This document shows positions 51,947 through 61,114 of a DNA stretch of 64,000 nucleotides, piece after piece. Source of the stretch: DATKUC01 sp964577375 (GTDB taxonomy: Bacteria; Spirochaetota; Spirochaetia; DSM-27196; DATKUC01); assembly GCA_964577375.1 (NCBI GenBank), contig CAZNYW010000004.1, positions 52,465-116,464 of the forward strand, given 5' to 3'. Positions within the stretch are counted from its first letter, which is position 1. The number at the start of each line of letters is the position of its first letter. The translations under genes and the position numbers were made by a program. The notes under the pieces are model-generated. The model was not told the DNA's origin and did no database searches. It saw nothing but the letters and a program-made list of their open reading frames with translations.

Positions 51947-52800
51947 TAACTCACCCTTTCCCCCGCAAAGGGCCGCAGGAAGGCAGTATCGATCTTGTGT
52001 CCGTCCGCGGTCCTGCCGAGGCGCCGGTCGGGCCGATGCAATCCGTGGAAATCGGACCCTGCAGAGACCAGCATCCCGAGGTCTCCGGCGAGCTGCTGCA
52101 GCCGCAGGCAATCCCTGTATCGAGCGTTGGAGTGAAATGCCTCGACTCCTTCCAGTCCCATCCGTTTCCAGCTCACAAGCCGGTCGGTCAGCGCGGGCCA
52201 GGATAGGTAGAGGGTGTGCGGGTGGGCAATGACGGCTTTGCCGCCTGCGGAATGGATAATGTCGATCGCCTGCTGCAGGGTCGGAACCTCCCGCGGCTCG
52301 TAGAAGGAACCGAACTCGCCAAGGTATTCCTTGAATGCATGGACTTCATCGTCCGCGATCTTGTGCTCCACCAGGTAGCGAGCGATATGGGGGCGTCCCA
52401 CAACCCCTTCGGGCGCGTAGGCGGCCACCTCGTCGTAGTCGACCTCGATGCCGGCCTTCTGCATACGTGCAACGATCCGGCGGTTGCGGGATTCACGTTT
52501 GTGCAGAAGAGATCGCAGACGATTGCGGAGTGAGTCACCCCAATCGGTCAGCGCCAGCCCCAGAAGGTGACAGGTGCCGGGAACCGCATCGTCTTCCGGT
52601 ACCTCGACTTCGAATTCGATTCCGGGTATCACCTGTACGCCGGCCCTGCGGCCGGCACGTATCGCGCGGTCGACACCGTCCACCGTATCATGATCCGTAA
52701 GCGCAAACGCCGTCACCCCGGTTTCCGCGGCGTGCTCGACCAGCTCTTCAGGCGACATTGTACCGTCCGACGCGGTCGAATGCGTGTGTAAATCTATCAT
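51946..52800 (-). CDS. PHP-domain phosphoesterase
   Basis: A 284-residue metal-dependent phosphoesterase of the PHP family (PolX/YciV type). Metal ligands are seen in DLHTHSTASDG, LTDHDTV, PGIEFE, IAHPH and GSDFHG. Homologues hydrolyse nucleotide or RNA 5' ends or trehalose-type phosphates; the substrate here is unclear. It is the first gene of the operon. Start ATG at 52800; a TTG at 52809 is possible. Confidence 0.88.
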   Translation of the reverse strand: MIDLHTHSTASDGTMSPEELVEHAAETGVTAFALTDHDTVDGVDRAIRAGRRAGVQVIPGIEFEVEVPEDDAVPGTCHLLGLALTDWGDSLRNRLRSLLHKRESRNRRIVARMQKAGIEVDYDEVAAYAPEGVVGRPHIARYLVEHKIADDEVHAFKEYLGEFGSFYEPREVPTLQQAIDIIHSAGGKAVIAHPHTLYLSWPALTDRLVSWKRMGLEGVEAFHSNARYRDCLRLQQLAGDLGMLVSAGSDFHGLHRPDRRLGRTADGHKIDTAFLRPFAGERVS

Positions 52801-52948
52801 GTCGATCAAAGAATATCATACCTCGGGGCAAACGGAAACGGCGCAGGTCGCTCCCGGACACTCGGAGAAATGTCTGAGTTTTTCGTCCCAGACTCCGATA
52901 TTTGTCTATAGAGGGAGAATCTGCGTTTCTCCCGCCCCGAAAAGTAGC

Positions 52949-52977
52949 TTGATTTTATGCCTTTTCGTGTTTAAAGT
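52949..52977 (+). promoter_or_regulatory. Promoter for the cyclic-nucleotide-domain genes
   Basis: TTGATT (52949-52954), a 17-base spacer and TAAAGT (52972-52977), 28 bases before the GTG start of the first gene. Confidence 0.65.
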
Positions 52978-53005
52978 TCTATTCTAGGAGCGAGGAGTAC
53001 CTGTT

Positions 53006-54019
53006 GTGCCGAAGCCGATGAACTACAAGGCCAACTCTGTTATCTACTTCCGGGGCGACGTGAGTGACAGGATATTCATTCTCAAGTCCGGGCGGGTAGG
53101 CCTCAACTCCAACGACATTGAGACGGGTCAGGAAGTTCACGATTACATTCAAACCGGCGAGTTTTTTGGTGTAAAGTCGGCGCTCGGCAAGTATCCACGT
53201 GAAGAGGATGCCGTTGTGCTTTCAGACTCCGAATGCGTGATGTTCAGCGTGCCTGAGTTCGAACAGCTGGTGAGCTCGAACACCCGTATCATCCTCAAAA
53301 TGCTTCGTGTATTTTCGAATCAGCTGCGCCGGATACACGTGAAGGTGCGAAACCTCCTTGCGATGGACGAACAGGTTGATCCTGAAGTCGGCCTGTTCCG
53401 AATAGGTGAATACTATCTGCGCAAGAAACAGTACGACCAGGCCGTGTATGTGCTTCGCCGTTATCTCTACCACTACCCGAGCGGAAAGCTCGCGGGAGAG
53501 GCAAAGCGGCTGCTCGCAACCGCCGAGGACTATGCGCAGAAGTACGGGGCCGGCAAAGGTCCCAGCATCCCCGCCTCCCCGGCGGCAGCTCAATCCGAGT
53601 CGCCAAAGGCCGCGGCGGATGGAAAGAAACCGCTCACCGCGGTTGGCCAGCTCTATTACAATGCGGTCAGCATCTTCAGCCAGCAGAATTATTCGGACGC
53701 ACTTCGCGAGTTCAAGAAGGTCGCGGATGCATCACCCGAAAGCGAGTATGCGGTGAAATCCCTGTTCGAAATGGGACGTTGCCTCTACGAGTTGAAGCAG
53801 TTCGAACCGACCATCCGTCACTTCACCGGCCTGATTCAGAAATATCCCAAGATGACGGAGCTCGACGATGCTCTCTATTATATCGGCCGCAGCTATCAGG
53901 ACATGGGAGAGACGCAGCGGGCCGCGAGCTTCTACAAAAAGATTCTCTCGCTTCCCTCGGTCGACCAGGGAACCGAGCGCAAGGTCAAACAGGCGATTCG
54001 ACTTCTGGAGGCCGGCTGA
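53006..54019 (+). CDS. Cyclic-nucleotide-binding-like domain fused to TPR repeats
   Basis: A 337-residue protein. Residues 1-115 form a cNMP-binding fold (DRIFILKSGRVGL, GEFFGVKSAL), but the phosphate-binding cassette is altered: the usual FGE is FGV and the Arg-Ser/Thr-Ala of the binding loop reads PREEDA. There is no DNA-binding domain. Residues 125-335 are TPR helices. It has a GTG start at 53006 with GAGGAG. The next gene is its regulator-type relative, one base downstream of the stop, so the two are co-expressed. Confidence 0.87.
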   Translation: MPKPMNYKANSVIYFRGDVSDRIFILKSGRVGLNSNDIETGQEVHDYIQTGEFFGVKSALGKYPREEDAVVLSDSECVMFSVPEFEQLVSSNTRIILKMLRVFSNQLRRIHVKVRNLLAMDEQVDPEVGLFRIGEYYLRKKQYDQAVYVLRRYLYHYPSGKLAGEAKRLLATAEDYAQKYGAGKGPSIPASPAAAQSESPKAAADGKKPLTAVGQLYYNAVSIFSQQNYSDALREFKKVADASPESEYAVKSLFEMGRCLYELKQFEPTIRHFTGLIQKYPKMTELDDALYYIGRSYQDMGETQRAASFYKKILSLPSVDQGTERKVKQAIRLLEAG

Positions 54020-54020
54020 C

Positions 54021-54659
54021 ATGGATTTGAATCTCGCGGCCTTTGAGCGCTTCGCGGTAAATTTCCAAAAGGGCGACATAATCTTCAGTGAGCACGAGCC
54101 CGGGGACAGCTTCTATCTGATCCAGAGCGGCCGCGTTCAAATTTCGCGGATCATGGGCGAAATCGAGAAAACCATCGATATTCTCTATCCGGGCGAGATC
54201 TTCGGTGAGATGGCGATCCTCGAAGAGGCGCCGCGATCTGCATCGGCGATTTCGATGGATCAGGTGAAAGCTCTGGAGTTCAACAGGGCGAATTTCGAGA
54301 TTCTCATGCGGGGTAACCCGCAGATTGCGCTCAAGCTGCTCAAGCTGTTCACAAAGCGCATATACGACCAGCGTCGGCGGTTTATGATCCTGACACTCGA
54401 CGATCCCCAGGCGAAGATCGCGGACGTATTTCTCATGCTCAACGAAGGACAGGCACAGCAGAACTCCGAAAGTGATGAGCGTGTGTTCGATATCACCGTC
54501 GACGACGTCGCCCACTGGGCAGGGGTATCTACCGAGAAGGCACGCGAGGTGCTGAACCATTTTGCCACGCAGCGAAGAATGGACGTCATGCCGAACCGGA
54601 TTGTCGTCCAGAACATCAATGAGCTGGTTCGGCTGGTGAACGCGCGCCGAAAGCAGTAG
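54021..54659 (+). CDS. Crp/Fnr-family transcription regulator
   Basis: A 212-residue regulator. The N-terminal cNMP domain has the canonical FGEMAILEEAPRSASA binding cassette, so it likely binds a cyclic nucleotide. A long dimer helix (about 110-140) leads to a winged helix (about 150-205) with VDDVAHWAGVSTEKAREVLNHF. Unlike the preceding gene it keeps the key binding residues and a DNA-binding domain. The ATG at 54021 lies one base after the upstream stop. Target genes unknown. Confidence 0.92.
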   Translation: MDLNLAAFERFAVNFQKGDIIFSEHEPGDSFYLIQSGRVQISRIMGEIEKTIDILYPGEIFGEMAILEEAPRSASAISMDQVKALEFNRANFEILMRGNPQIALKLLKLFTKRIYDQRRRFMILTLDDPQAKIADVFLMLNEGQAQQNSESDERVFDITVDDVAHWAGVSTEKAREVLNHFATQRRMDVMPNRIVVQNINELVRLVNARRKQ

Positions 54660-54669
54660 CGGCAGCGGC

Positions 54670-55479
54670 GTGGACTGGTTCGCCGGTCAATCACACATAG
54701 TCCAGGCTCTCCTGGCGACCGTTTTCACCTGGCTCCTTACAGCCGTCGGTGCTGCCGCAGTTTTCTTTTTCAAATCCCTGAACCGAACCCTTCTGAACTC
54801 GATGCTCGGCTTCGCCGCAGGCGTAATGATCGCTGCCAGTTTCTGGTCGCTACTGGCGCCCGCGATAGAAATGTCGGAGGAGCTTGGAGCGTTCCGCTGG
54901 GTTCCCGCGCTCGGTGGTTTCCTGCTAGGCGCCGGATTCCTCTACGGACTCGACAGGGCTATGCCGCACCTGCACATCGGCTTCCGGCGTGAAGAAGCCG
55001 AAGGGCCGAAGACCCGATTGAGCCGCAGCGCTCTCCTGGTCCTGGCAATCACTCTTCACAACATTCCGGAGGGGCTTGCGGTCGGCGTTGCATTCGGGGC
55101 CCTTGCATCCGGAATTCCCGGGGCGAGCCTTCCGGCGGCTATTGCGCTTGCGGTCGGAATCGGGCTGCAAAATCTTCCCGAAGGAACGTCTGTTGCCGTT
55201 CCACTTCGGCGTGAAGGCATGAGCCGGATGCGAAGTTTTTTCTACGGCCAACTTTCGGGTCTGGTCGAACCGGTTGCCGGCGTCCTGGGGGCCGTTGCCG
55301 TCGTTGTCGCACGCCCGATTCTTCCCTATGCGCTTGCATTCGCTGCCGGCGCCATGGTGTTCGTTGTGGTTGAGGAGCTGATACCGGAGTCGCAGCGTGA
55401 AGGTTCGAGCGATCCGGCAACAATCGGCGCAATACTGGGGTTTGCAGTAATGATGACGCTTGATGTCGGGTTGGGTTAG
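54670..55479 (+). CDS. ZIP-family metal transporter
   Basis: A 269-residue ZIP (ZupT-like) transporter with eight helices. The metal-site motifs HNIPEGLAVG and NLPEGTSVA in helices 4 and 5 are conserved. It has no cytoplasmic His-rich loop like the eukaryotic proteins. It imports zinc or other divalent metals. Start GTG at 54670, ten bases after the regulator. Confidence 0.92.
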   Translation: MDWFAGQSHIVQALLATVFTWLLTAVGAAAVFFFKSLNRTLLNSMLGFAAGVMIAASFWSLLAPAIEMSEELGAFRWVPALGGFLLGAGFLYGLDRAMPHLHIGFRREEAEGPKTRLSRSALLVLAITLHNIPEGLAVGVAFGALASGIPGASLPAAIALAVGIGLQNLPEGTSVAVPLRREGMSRMRSFFYGQLSGLVEPVAGVLGAVAVVVARPILPYALAFAAGAMVFVVVEELIPESQREGSSDPATIGAILGFAVMMTLDVGLG

Positions 55480-55548
55480 CGGGCTGTCACCGCTGACGGC
55501 ACTCCCGCCGGGCGGATCTCGTATACGTCTTCAAACGCCGTTTGTGCT

Positions 55549-56187
55549 CTATGGACCAGAATCGAATATGTCGATATGTGTTCCGGTCCTGTCACTGCGG
55601 GACATTCCCGCGAGGTAGACATAGATCCGTGTTCTGTAGATATCGTTGGCTATCACCGTCTGTGCTGCTTTCCACGCGGGGAAGGCAAAGGTACTGCTCA
55701 CCACGATTGCGGAATCCTTCAGCTCCTCCTCGAGCTTGCTCTGCAGGCGCGCCATCGCTTGAGGTGAGAGGTAGCAGACAACGAGATCCGCATCCCGCAG
55801 CGAGGCCGCGTAGAAGTTCACGCGCAGAAGGCGAAGGTTGTCGGCCCGAAGATGGCGACGCGCAACTCGGCTGAAGAGGAAGGGCACAGGCGAGTTCTCG
55901 TAGCCGGTCACCATTGCTCCGGGCAGTGCCCGGGACAGGGTCAGACTCAGCGTTCCCCATCCCGAACCCAGCTCGACGATCGAAGGGTTCCCGGGCAGAC
56001 GGAGCTCGCGGAGCAGTCCGGTCATGGCTGCCCGCACGTGACGGGAGGAGGGCATCGGCGCTACTCCGTTTCGGAGCGTACGCAGGATGATCGAAACCGC
56101 GGCGCAGGCGACCGCAACCAGGAGGACGACCGAGCCGCCGAGAAGCAGCACCTCTGCATTCACGGAGAACGGCTCGCCCGTGGCCAC
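55549..56187 (-). CDS. Membrane-anchored class I SAM methyltransferase-like protein
   Basis: A 212-residue protein with one N-terminal helix (12-34) and a Rossmann methyltransferase fold. The SAM motif I is VELGSGWGTLSLTLS (about 70-84); the acidic loop after strand 2 (GYENS) fits. Later motifs are weak, so the acceptor is unknown. Start GTG at 56187 with GAGG about eight bases upstream. It follows the PLP decarboxylase by 33 bases. Confidence 0.8.
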   Translation of the reverse strand: MATGEPFSVNAEVLLLGGSVVLLVAVACAAVSIILRTLRNGVAPMPSSRHVRAAMTGLLRELRLPGNPSIVELGSGWGTLSLTLSRALPGAMVTGYENSPVPFLFSRVARRHLRADNLRLLRVNFYAASLRDADLVVCYLSPQAMARLQSKLEEELKDSAIVVSSTFAFPAWKAAQTVIANDIYRTRIYVYLAGMSRSDRTGTHIDIFDSGP

Positions 56188-56220
56188 AGGTTCATCCTCA
56201 TCGCAGGCCGCCGGATCGCT

Positions 56221-57576
56221 TCATCGCGCCGAGGCGATCATTGCCTCCAGGCTCTTCTCCACATCAGCGTCTGTAGTCGACCACCCGCTCACGCTTATCC
56301 GCATCGCGGTGCGCCCCTGCCATACGGTTCCTCCGCACCAGCAGGTGCCGTCCGTCTGGATTGCCGCAATGACCTGGTTCGTTCGTTCCGGATCGCCGAA
56401 GGAAACGAGAACCTGATTCAGTACGACGTCGTTGAGGATTTCAAAGCCTGCTGCACGGAGCCCCTCGGCGAAGCGGCGCGCGTGACGGCAGCAACGGTCG
56501 ATGAGCTGTTCCACTCCCTGACGGCCGAGCGACTTCAGCGCCGCCCAGACCTCGATGCCGCGCGCGCGGCGGGACAGCTCGGGGGTGTAGTCCGACGGGT
56601 TGCGATGCTCGCCCGCCGGCGGAAGGTAGTCGGCCGTGATGGCCATCGCCGCGCGAAGCGAGTCCGGCTCGCGTACGAAGGCGAGGCCACTGTCGTAGGG
56701 CACGTTGAGCCACTTGTGAGCGTCGGTTGCCCACGAGTCGGCATGTTCGATACCATTCGTCAACGTGCGAAGTGCTCCGGATGCCTGAGCCCATAATCCG
56801 AAAGCGCCGTCGACGTGCACCCACGCTCCGCTGCCGCGCACGCGCTCGCACAGCGGTCCGATCGCATCGAACGCTCCTGTGTTCACGTTGCCCGCCTGAG
56901 CACAGATGATCGTAGGGCCTTCGATTTCAGGAAGTGCAGATATGTCCATCCTTCCCTGCTTATCGGCAGGCACACGGACAAGCCGCTTGCGGCCCACGCC
57001 GAGCAATCCCAGCGATTTGAAAACCGTCGGATGGGCCTCTTCGCCCAGGATTATCGTGAGCGGTGGCGCCCCGATTAACCCGTCGGCTTCCACGTTCCAC
57101 CCGACTCGCGAGAGGACAGCGCTCCGTGCGGCGGCAAGGGCGGTGAAGTTGGCCATCGTTGCGCCGGTGACGAACCCGACAGCAGCGGTTGAGGGAAGGT
57201 GCAGGAGCTCGAGCAGCCAGCTTCGCGCAACCTCCTCGAGGATGGCCGCCGAGGGCGTGGGAGCGAAGTAGGCACTGTTCTGGTCCCACGCCGCGGCCAT
57301 CCAGTTTGCGGCGAGGGCGGCCGGCAGTGAGCCGCCGATGACAAAGCCGAAAAAGCGTGATCCTGCCATGGCGGTCGTTGCGGGCGATCCGATATCATCA
57401 AGAAGGGCGATGACCTCGGACGGATCGGTACCGTTACCGGGAAGCGGTTCTGCAAACCGCTTCAGGTTAGCTATTGCGTCCGCCGCCGGGGCAACCGACC
57501 GGCCTCCGAGTCCGTCCAGATAGCGTGCCGCTCTGCGTGTAACGTCGCTGAGGAGCATTTCGATGTTTCCGGGCAA
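56221..57576 (-). CDS. PLP-dependent decarboxylase (group II)
   Basis: A 451-residue decarboxylase of the aromatic amino acid/glutamate/diaminobutyrate family. The PLP Lys is in DAHKWLNVPYDSG; upstream are GFVTGATMANFTAL, HVDGAFGLWA and EEAHPTVFKSL. The TTG at 57576 has GGAGG at an ideal six-base distance and beats an internal ATG. The substrate amino acid cannot be read. It precedes the methyltransferase in the same direction. Confidence 0.9.
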   Translation of the reverse strand: MPGNIEMLLSDVTRRAARYLDGLGGRSVAPAADAIANLKRFAEPLPGNGTDPSEVIALLDDIGSPATTAMAGSRFFGFVIGGSLPAALAANWMAAAWDQNSAYFAPTPSAAILEEVARSWLLELLHLPSTAAVGFVTGATMANFTALAAARSAVLSRVGWNVEADGLIGAPPLTIILGEEAHPTVFKSLGLLGVGRKRLVRVPADKQGRMDISALPEIEGPTIICAQAGNVNTGAFDAIGPLCERVRGSGAWVHVDGAFGLWAQASGALRTLTNGIEHADSWATDAHKWLNVPYDSGLAFVREPDSLRAAMAITADYLPPAGEHRNPSDYTPELSRRARGIEVWAALKSLGRQGVEQLIDRCCRHARRFAEGLRAAGFEILNDVVLNQVLVSFGDPERTNQVIAAIQTDGTCWCGGTVWQGRTAMRISVSGWSTTDADVEKSLEAMIASAR

Positions 57577-57722
57577 TTCCTACCTCCTCTCTCATGAATT
57601 ACGAGGGTAGCGCAGAAGTGCCCTCTTCGTCGACCTCAGGCGGGAGCCGGCGAAAGGACGGGCCGGTGACCGCGGATTCCCAGAGCCACGCGGTCCATCT
57701 CATTTCCGAATGGCGCTGCCTT

Positions 57723-59777
57723 TCAGCAGGTTCGGTATCCGTCGATGTCCTTGAAATCCACCTGGCAGATTGTCTTATCTGCCATGGTCAGCCTTACACC
57801 GAGCGCGGACCGCGTGCTCGTCACTTCCTGCACTTCGACTTCACTGATCGGTGAGAGCTCTTGCTCCGTCCAGGGGACATCGTCCATGCCGTGCAGCATC
57901 ACCGTGATCATGATCTCCATCGGCGGATTGCGGTCGGTCCGTTTTCGATACGCATACAGGACGGTGCTTGTCTCGGTCTCCGCGTTGCACCCGCCGTGGA
58001 CGAGACTGCGAAGTTCGTCCCAGCCTGCATAGGCCAGAAGTGCAACTTTTCGACCGGGAATGGCGGCGGTAAGACCACGCCGTTGGGCGTTGGTGACGTC
58101 CTTAACCTCGGCTTGACGTCCACCGTAGTGAGGCAGTCCGTAATGGCCGAGGGTGAGCTCGTGCTCGAAGGCCATGCGGGAGCGGTCGACTCGTATTACT
58201 CCGCCGGGTATCGGAATCTCGGCCAAATCGATGATATACCCCACGCCGTTGTTCGGGGGTTTTCGCATGATCGCCTGGCGGTAAACGACCCCATCCCGGA
58301 CGCCGTTGAAAAGCATGCTCTGTGAATGAGTGAACCTGGTGTTGCGCTCGGAGTCGTTGGCCACGGCGATGCCGGTCAGGTAGAAATTGACGTCCTCACC
58401 GCGAGTGTCGCGCGGATCGAGGCTTCTGAAGCCGTACTCCATTGATGTCCCGCCGCCCGGATTCCGGTCCTCCCACGGAAAATGGGTGTTGAAGACGAGC
58501 TTCGAGTAGTTGGGGTCATCGTAGTAGGTCTTTCCCGGCACGATTTCTGAGGTTCCTGTCTTGCCATGGTTAACAAGCACGAGTCCCGGATGATCGAGCA
58601 CTTCGACGTGAGAGCTCGTCCCGAGGGTCTCCCAGATGCCGTCGTTCTCTGTCGCCGTCCAGAAGGGCGAATCATCGGGCAGGGCGAGCGCCACGAAGGG
58701 CAGGAACATCAGGAAGGGGCTGCCGGGGCAGCTGTAATTCTGCAATACGAATTCACGATGTCCGTAGAAGCCAAGACTCGGAACATTGTTTTCGTAAAAG
58801 TCTTCACGTGTCGTGAACTGAAGGAGCGAACCGGAGCAGAGCCGCCGGGCCCAACCGGGGTCGAGCGGATGCTCTCCTTTGAGCATGAAAGAAATCGGAA
58901 ATCCTCCGGAAACCCATGTCCGGTAGCAGATGCTTCGCGCCCACATGTTGATGAATCCGTCCCTGCCGAAGAAGTTCGCATAAGTCCTCATCAACTTGTG
59001 TGCCGACTCTTCAATGATTCCGGATATTTCAGGATAGTACTCGTCGCCGAATGCACGATTCCAGATCGTTCCATATACTATGAACAGGCTGATCGTGTAG
59101 TAGTTGTAAGTCTGTTCAAGGTACCATCCGTCACCTGAATGGTACGAAGCGACCCACAGCAGGTGGTTCTTCAGCAGTTCGTCGTCAATCTCGTACCCGT
59201 TCTTCTTGAGAAACGAGAGCGTTACGATGTTGAAGATTCTCCAGTTGTTCTGGGTGGTCCGATGGTGCGCCCACGCCGATATGGTCGGCAGCATTTCCGC
59301 CTTCTGCTCCTCTGTGAACCAGGGCCACAGCACGTCGGGAAGGAGGAGCAAGGTCTTGAACAACCCTCCGAACTCGCACGTGAACTGATAAGTCGCGTCC
59401 GGCAGCTCCTCGGGACGCGGGAGCGAATTGGCGTGGCCCGGTGTGAACGCGTTGTAGAACTGCTTCGTGTAGTATTCCTTCAGACTGATGCCGCGTATGG
59501 TCGTAGCCGGGTCCAGGTGCAGCAGGGGGCCCGCGATAGTGAAGGTGCGCTCGAGGGATTCGAACTCGTTCGACCGGTGGCGCCATGACGGGGCTCCCGG
59601 CTGGGGATAGGTTTTGCCTGGAACAGTCGGGAATGAAATCGGATCATCCAGCGATACCACGTGGGTGAATGCCCCATCCAGAACATATTTCCCCAGTTCC
59701 ACATAGTGCCGCTTCGTCATTCCGGTATGCGGGCTGATGCGATTGTCCGGATCCGTCACTTCATAAGCTCTGCTCAC
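57723..59777 (-). CDS. DUF2264-family protein
   Basis: A 684-residue cytoplasmic protein. The N-terminal 380 residues are alpha-helical and match the DUF2264 pattern (NNWRIFNIVTLSFLKKNGYEIDD; NNWR, H-rich WAHHRTTQ), the rest beta-rich, as in polysaccharide lyases with an alpha-toroid plus beta-sandwich plan. The GTG at 59777 has AAGGAG seven bases upstream. The sugar importer genes lie further upstream on the same strand, so it could process the imported sugar; the reaction is unknown. Confidence 0.8.
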   Translation of the reverse strand: MSRAYEVTDPDNRISPHTGMTKRHYVELGKYVLDGAFTHVVSLDDPISFPTVPGKTYPQPGAPSWRHRSNEFESLERTFTIAGPLLHLDPATTIRGISLKEYYTKQFYNAFTPGHANSLPRPEELPDATYQFTCEFGGLFKTLLLLPDVLWPWFTEEQKAEMLPTISAWAHHRTTQNNWRIFNIVTLSFLKKNGYEIDDELLKNHLLWVASYHSGDGWYLEQTYNYYTISLFIVYGTIWNRAFGDEYYPEISGIIEESAHKLMRTYANFFGRDGFINMWARSICYRTWVSGGFPISFMLKGEHPLDPGWARRLCSGSLLQFTTREDFYENNVPSLGFYGHREFVLQNYSCPGSPFLMFLPFVALALPDDSPFWTATENDGIWETLGTSSHVEVLDHPGLVLVNHGKTGTSEIVPGKTYYDDPNYSKLVFNTHFPWEDRNPGGGTSMEYGFRSLDPRDTRGEDVNFYLTGIAVANDSERNTRFTHSQSMLFNGVRDGVVYRQAIMRKPPNNGVGYIIDLAEIPIPGGVIRVDRSRMAFEHELTLGHYGLPHYGGRQAEVKDVTNAQRRGLTAAIPGRKVALLAYAGWDELRSLVHGGCNAETETSTVLYAYRKRTDRNPPMEIMITVMLHGMDDVPWTEQELSPISEVEVQEVTSTRSALGVRLTMADKTICQVDFKDIDGYRTC

Positions 59778-60255
59778 TTGGTTTCTCCTTCGCATTCTGT
59801 CATGACAGGAAAACGGATGTCTGTCGTTACCACATTCAGAATATTACTTGAACTCCTACAATATCTTACGGTGCATTGGGCGGCACAGTATTCCGGGACA
59901 GCGAACTCTCCGCCCCGGCCCTGGCAGACGCAATTACACCGTGAGACAGAATTATTGTGTAAGTATTTGTATTGGAAAGAAAAAAAGAGAAAGTCAGGAG
60001 CGGGATTTGAACTCGCGACCTGCTCATCACGAGCCGTAGAAGTTCCGTGACTACCGGACATCTGAGTCGAAGTGCCGATCCTCCAACACGCTTCAGTCTT
60101 GATCTGTCACCGGATGCCCTGAATGATCCCGCCGCTCTTGGACACGATGTTCGACGTCAGAACCTCCAACGGGGCTGCAACGTAATCCGAAGCGGGACGC
60201 GACAGTCTAAGCGCGGCCCGGTGCGCGGTCGTATCTGCGTAATCTCTGTTCGCGA
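59778..60255 (-). other. Intergenic region between DUF2264 gene and the sugar permease
   Basis: About 480 bases without a supported gene. It holds a perfect 12-bp palindrome CTGTCATGACAG (59797-59808) 20 bases before the DUF2264 start, which could be an operator, AT-rich sequence at about 59950-60000, and the tRNA-like remnant described separately. No clear terminator for the sugar operon was found. Confidence 0.6.
59992..60051 (-). pseudogene. tRNA-like remnant
   Basis: On the minus strand, GTCACGG (60051-60045) pairs with TCCTGAC (59999-59993) with one mismatch. Within is a T-arm-like GCGAG-TTCAAAT-CCCGC (one mismatch) and a stem-loop CGGCT-CGTGATG-AGCAG (one mismatch). The sequence GAGTTCAAATCCC fits a tRNA B-box. 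The D-arm is missing and only about 60 bases fit, with one mismatch in each stem, so I read it as a decayed tRNA or an element-border copy of a tRNA 3' end rather than a working gene. Confidence 0.4.
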
Positions 60256-61086
60256 CTATCCTTTCACTGCGCCCTGCGTGAGCCCCTTTGTCAGCGCCTT
60301 CTGCGTCATCCAACCGGCGACTATTGCCGGGAGAACAGCCACAGTACCTGCTGCCGACAGATGCGCTACGAACAGGCCCTCCTGCTCTGAGAATCGCGCC
60401 ATGTACACTGAAATCGTCTCTGCGGTAATCTTTGTGAGGTTGTAGGCGAGGAAGAAGGAATTCCAGATGAACACGGCGACCAGCAAGCCGGCGGAGATCA
60501 CACCGACGCGAACGAGTGGCAGTGTAATCCGTGTGAGCTGCTGAAAGCGCGTGCACCCGTCAATTTCCGCTGCCTCCACGATCTCAACCGGGACATCTGA
60601 GAAGAACGAGCGGACCATCCACACAACAATCGGCGTATTGAAGCCTATGTAGGCCAATAGAAGTCCGAAGGGAGTATGGAGCAATCCCGTGCGCAGAAAT
60701 ACCAGATAGAGCGGAATAAGTACGGCGACCGGCGGCAACAGAATTGTCGTGATGAACCACACATACAGCGCGTCCTTCGTGGTCTTCTTCTTGAAGCGGC
60801 CGAAGATGAGCGCAAACGCTGCGGGAACGCCGAGCGATAGTGCACAGAGCGTACCGAGCAGTGTTTGGAAGAGCGAATTCCCCAGAAATCTCAGTATCTT
60901 GGGATCACCGAGGACGTCCGCAAAGGTTTTGAGCGTAGGGGTGAATGCCAGACTCGGATATGCTGCCTCATACTCGGTTTTGAATCCGGTCAGAATCATG
61001 TAGAGAACCGGGAAAAAATAGAGAAGTGCTACCACATAAACCAGAAGGCTGAGCAGCACCGTCTTGACGATTTTTCTGTATTTCAT
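60256..61086 (-). CDS. Sugar ABC transporter permease, MalG type
   Basis: A 276-residue permease with six helices and the EAA coupling motif EIVEAAEIDGCTRFQQLTRI near 185-205. It begins KYRKIVKTVLLSLLVYVVALL. It is the last gene of the SBP-MalF-MalG operon, 28 bases behind the MalF-type gene. It forms the heterodimeric channel with MalF; the MsiK-type ATPase is not in the window. Confidence 0.93.
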   Translation of the reverse strand: MKYRKIVKTVLLSLLVYVVALLYFFPVLYMILTGFKTEYEAAYPSLAFTPTLKTFADVLGDPKILRFLGNSLFQTLLGTLCALSLGVPAAFALIFGRFKKKTTKDALYVWFITTILLPPVAVLIPLYLVFLRTGLLHTPFGLLLAYIGFNTPIVVWMVRSFFSDVPVEIVEAAEIDGCTRFQQLTRITLPLVRVGVISAGLLVAVFIWNSFFLAYNLTKITAETISVYMARFSEQEGLFVAHLSAAGTVAVLPAIVAGWMTQKALTKGLTQGAVKG

Positions 61087-61114
61087 GGATTATTCCACCC
61101 CTTCAGTGCATTCG

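Noticed and set aside
60107..60556. Minus-strand frame ending in SNIVSKSGGIIQGIR
   Set aside because: It overlaps the MalG-type permease gene in another frame and resembles no known protein.
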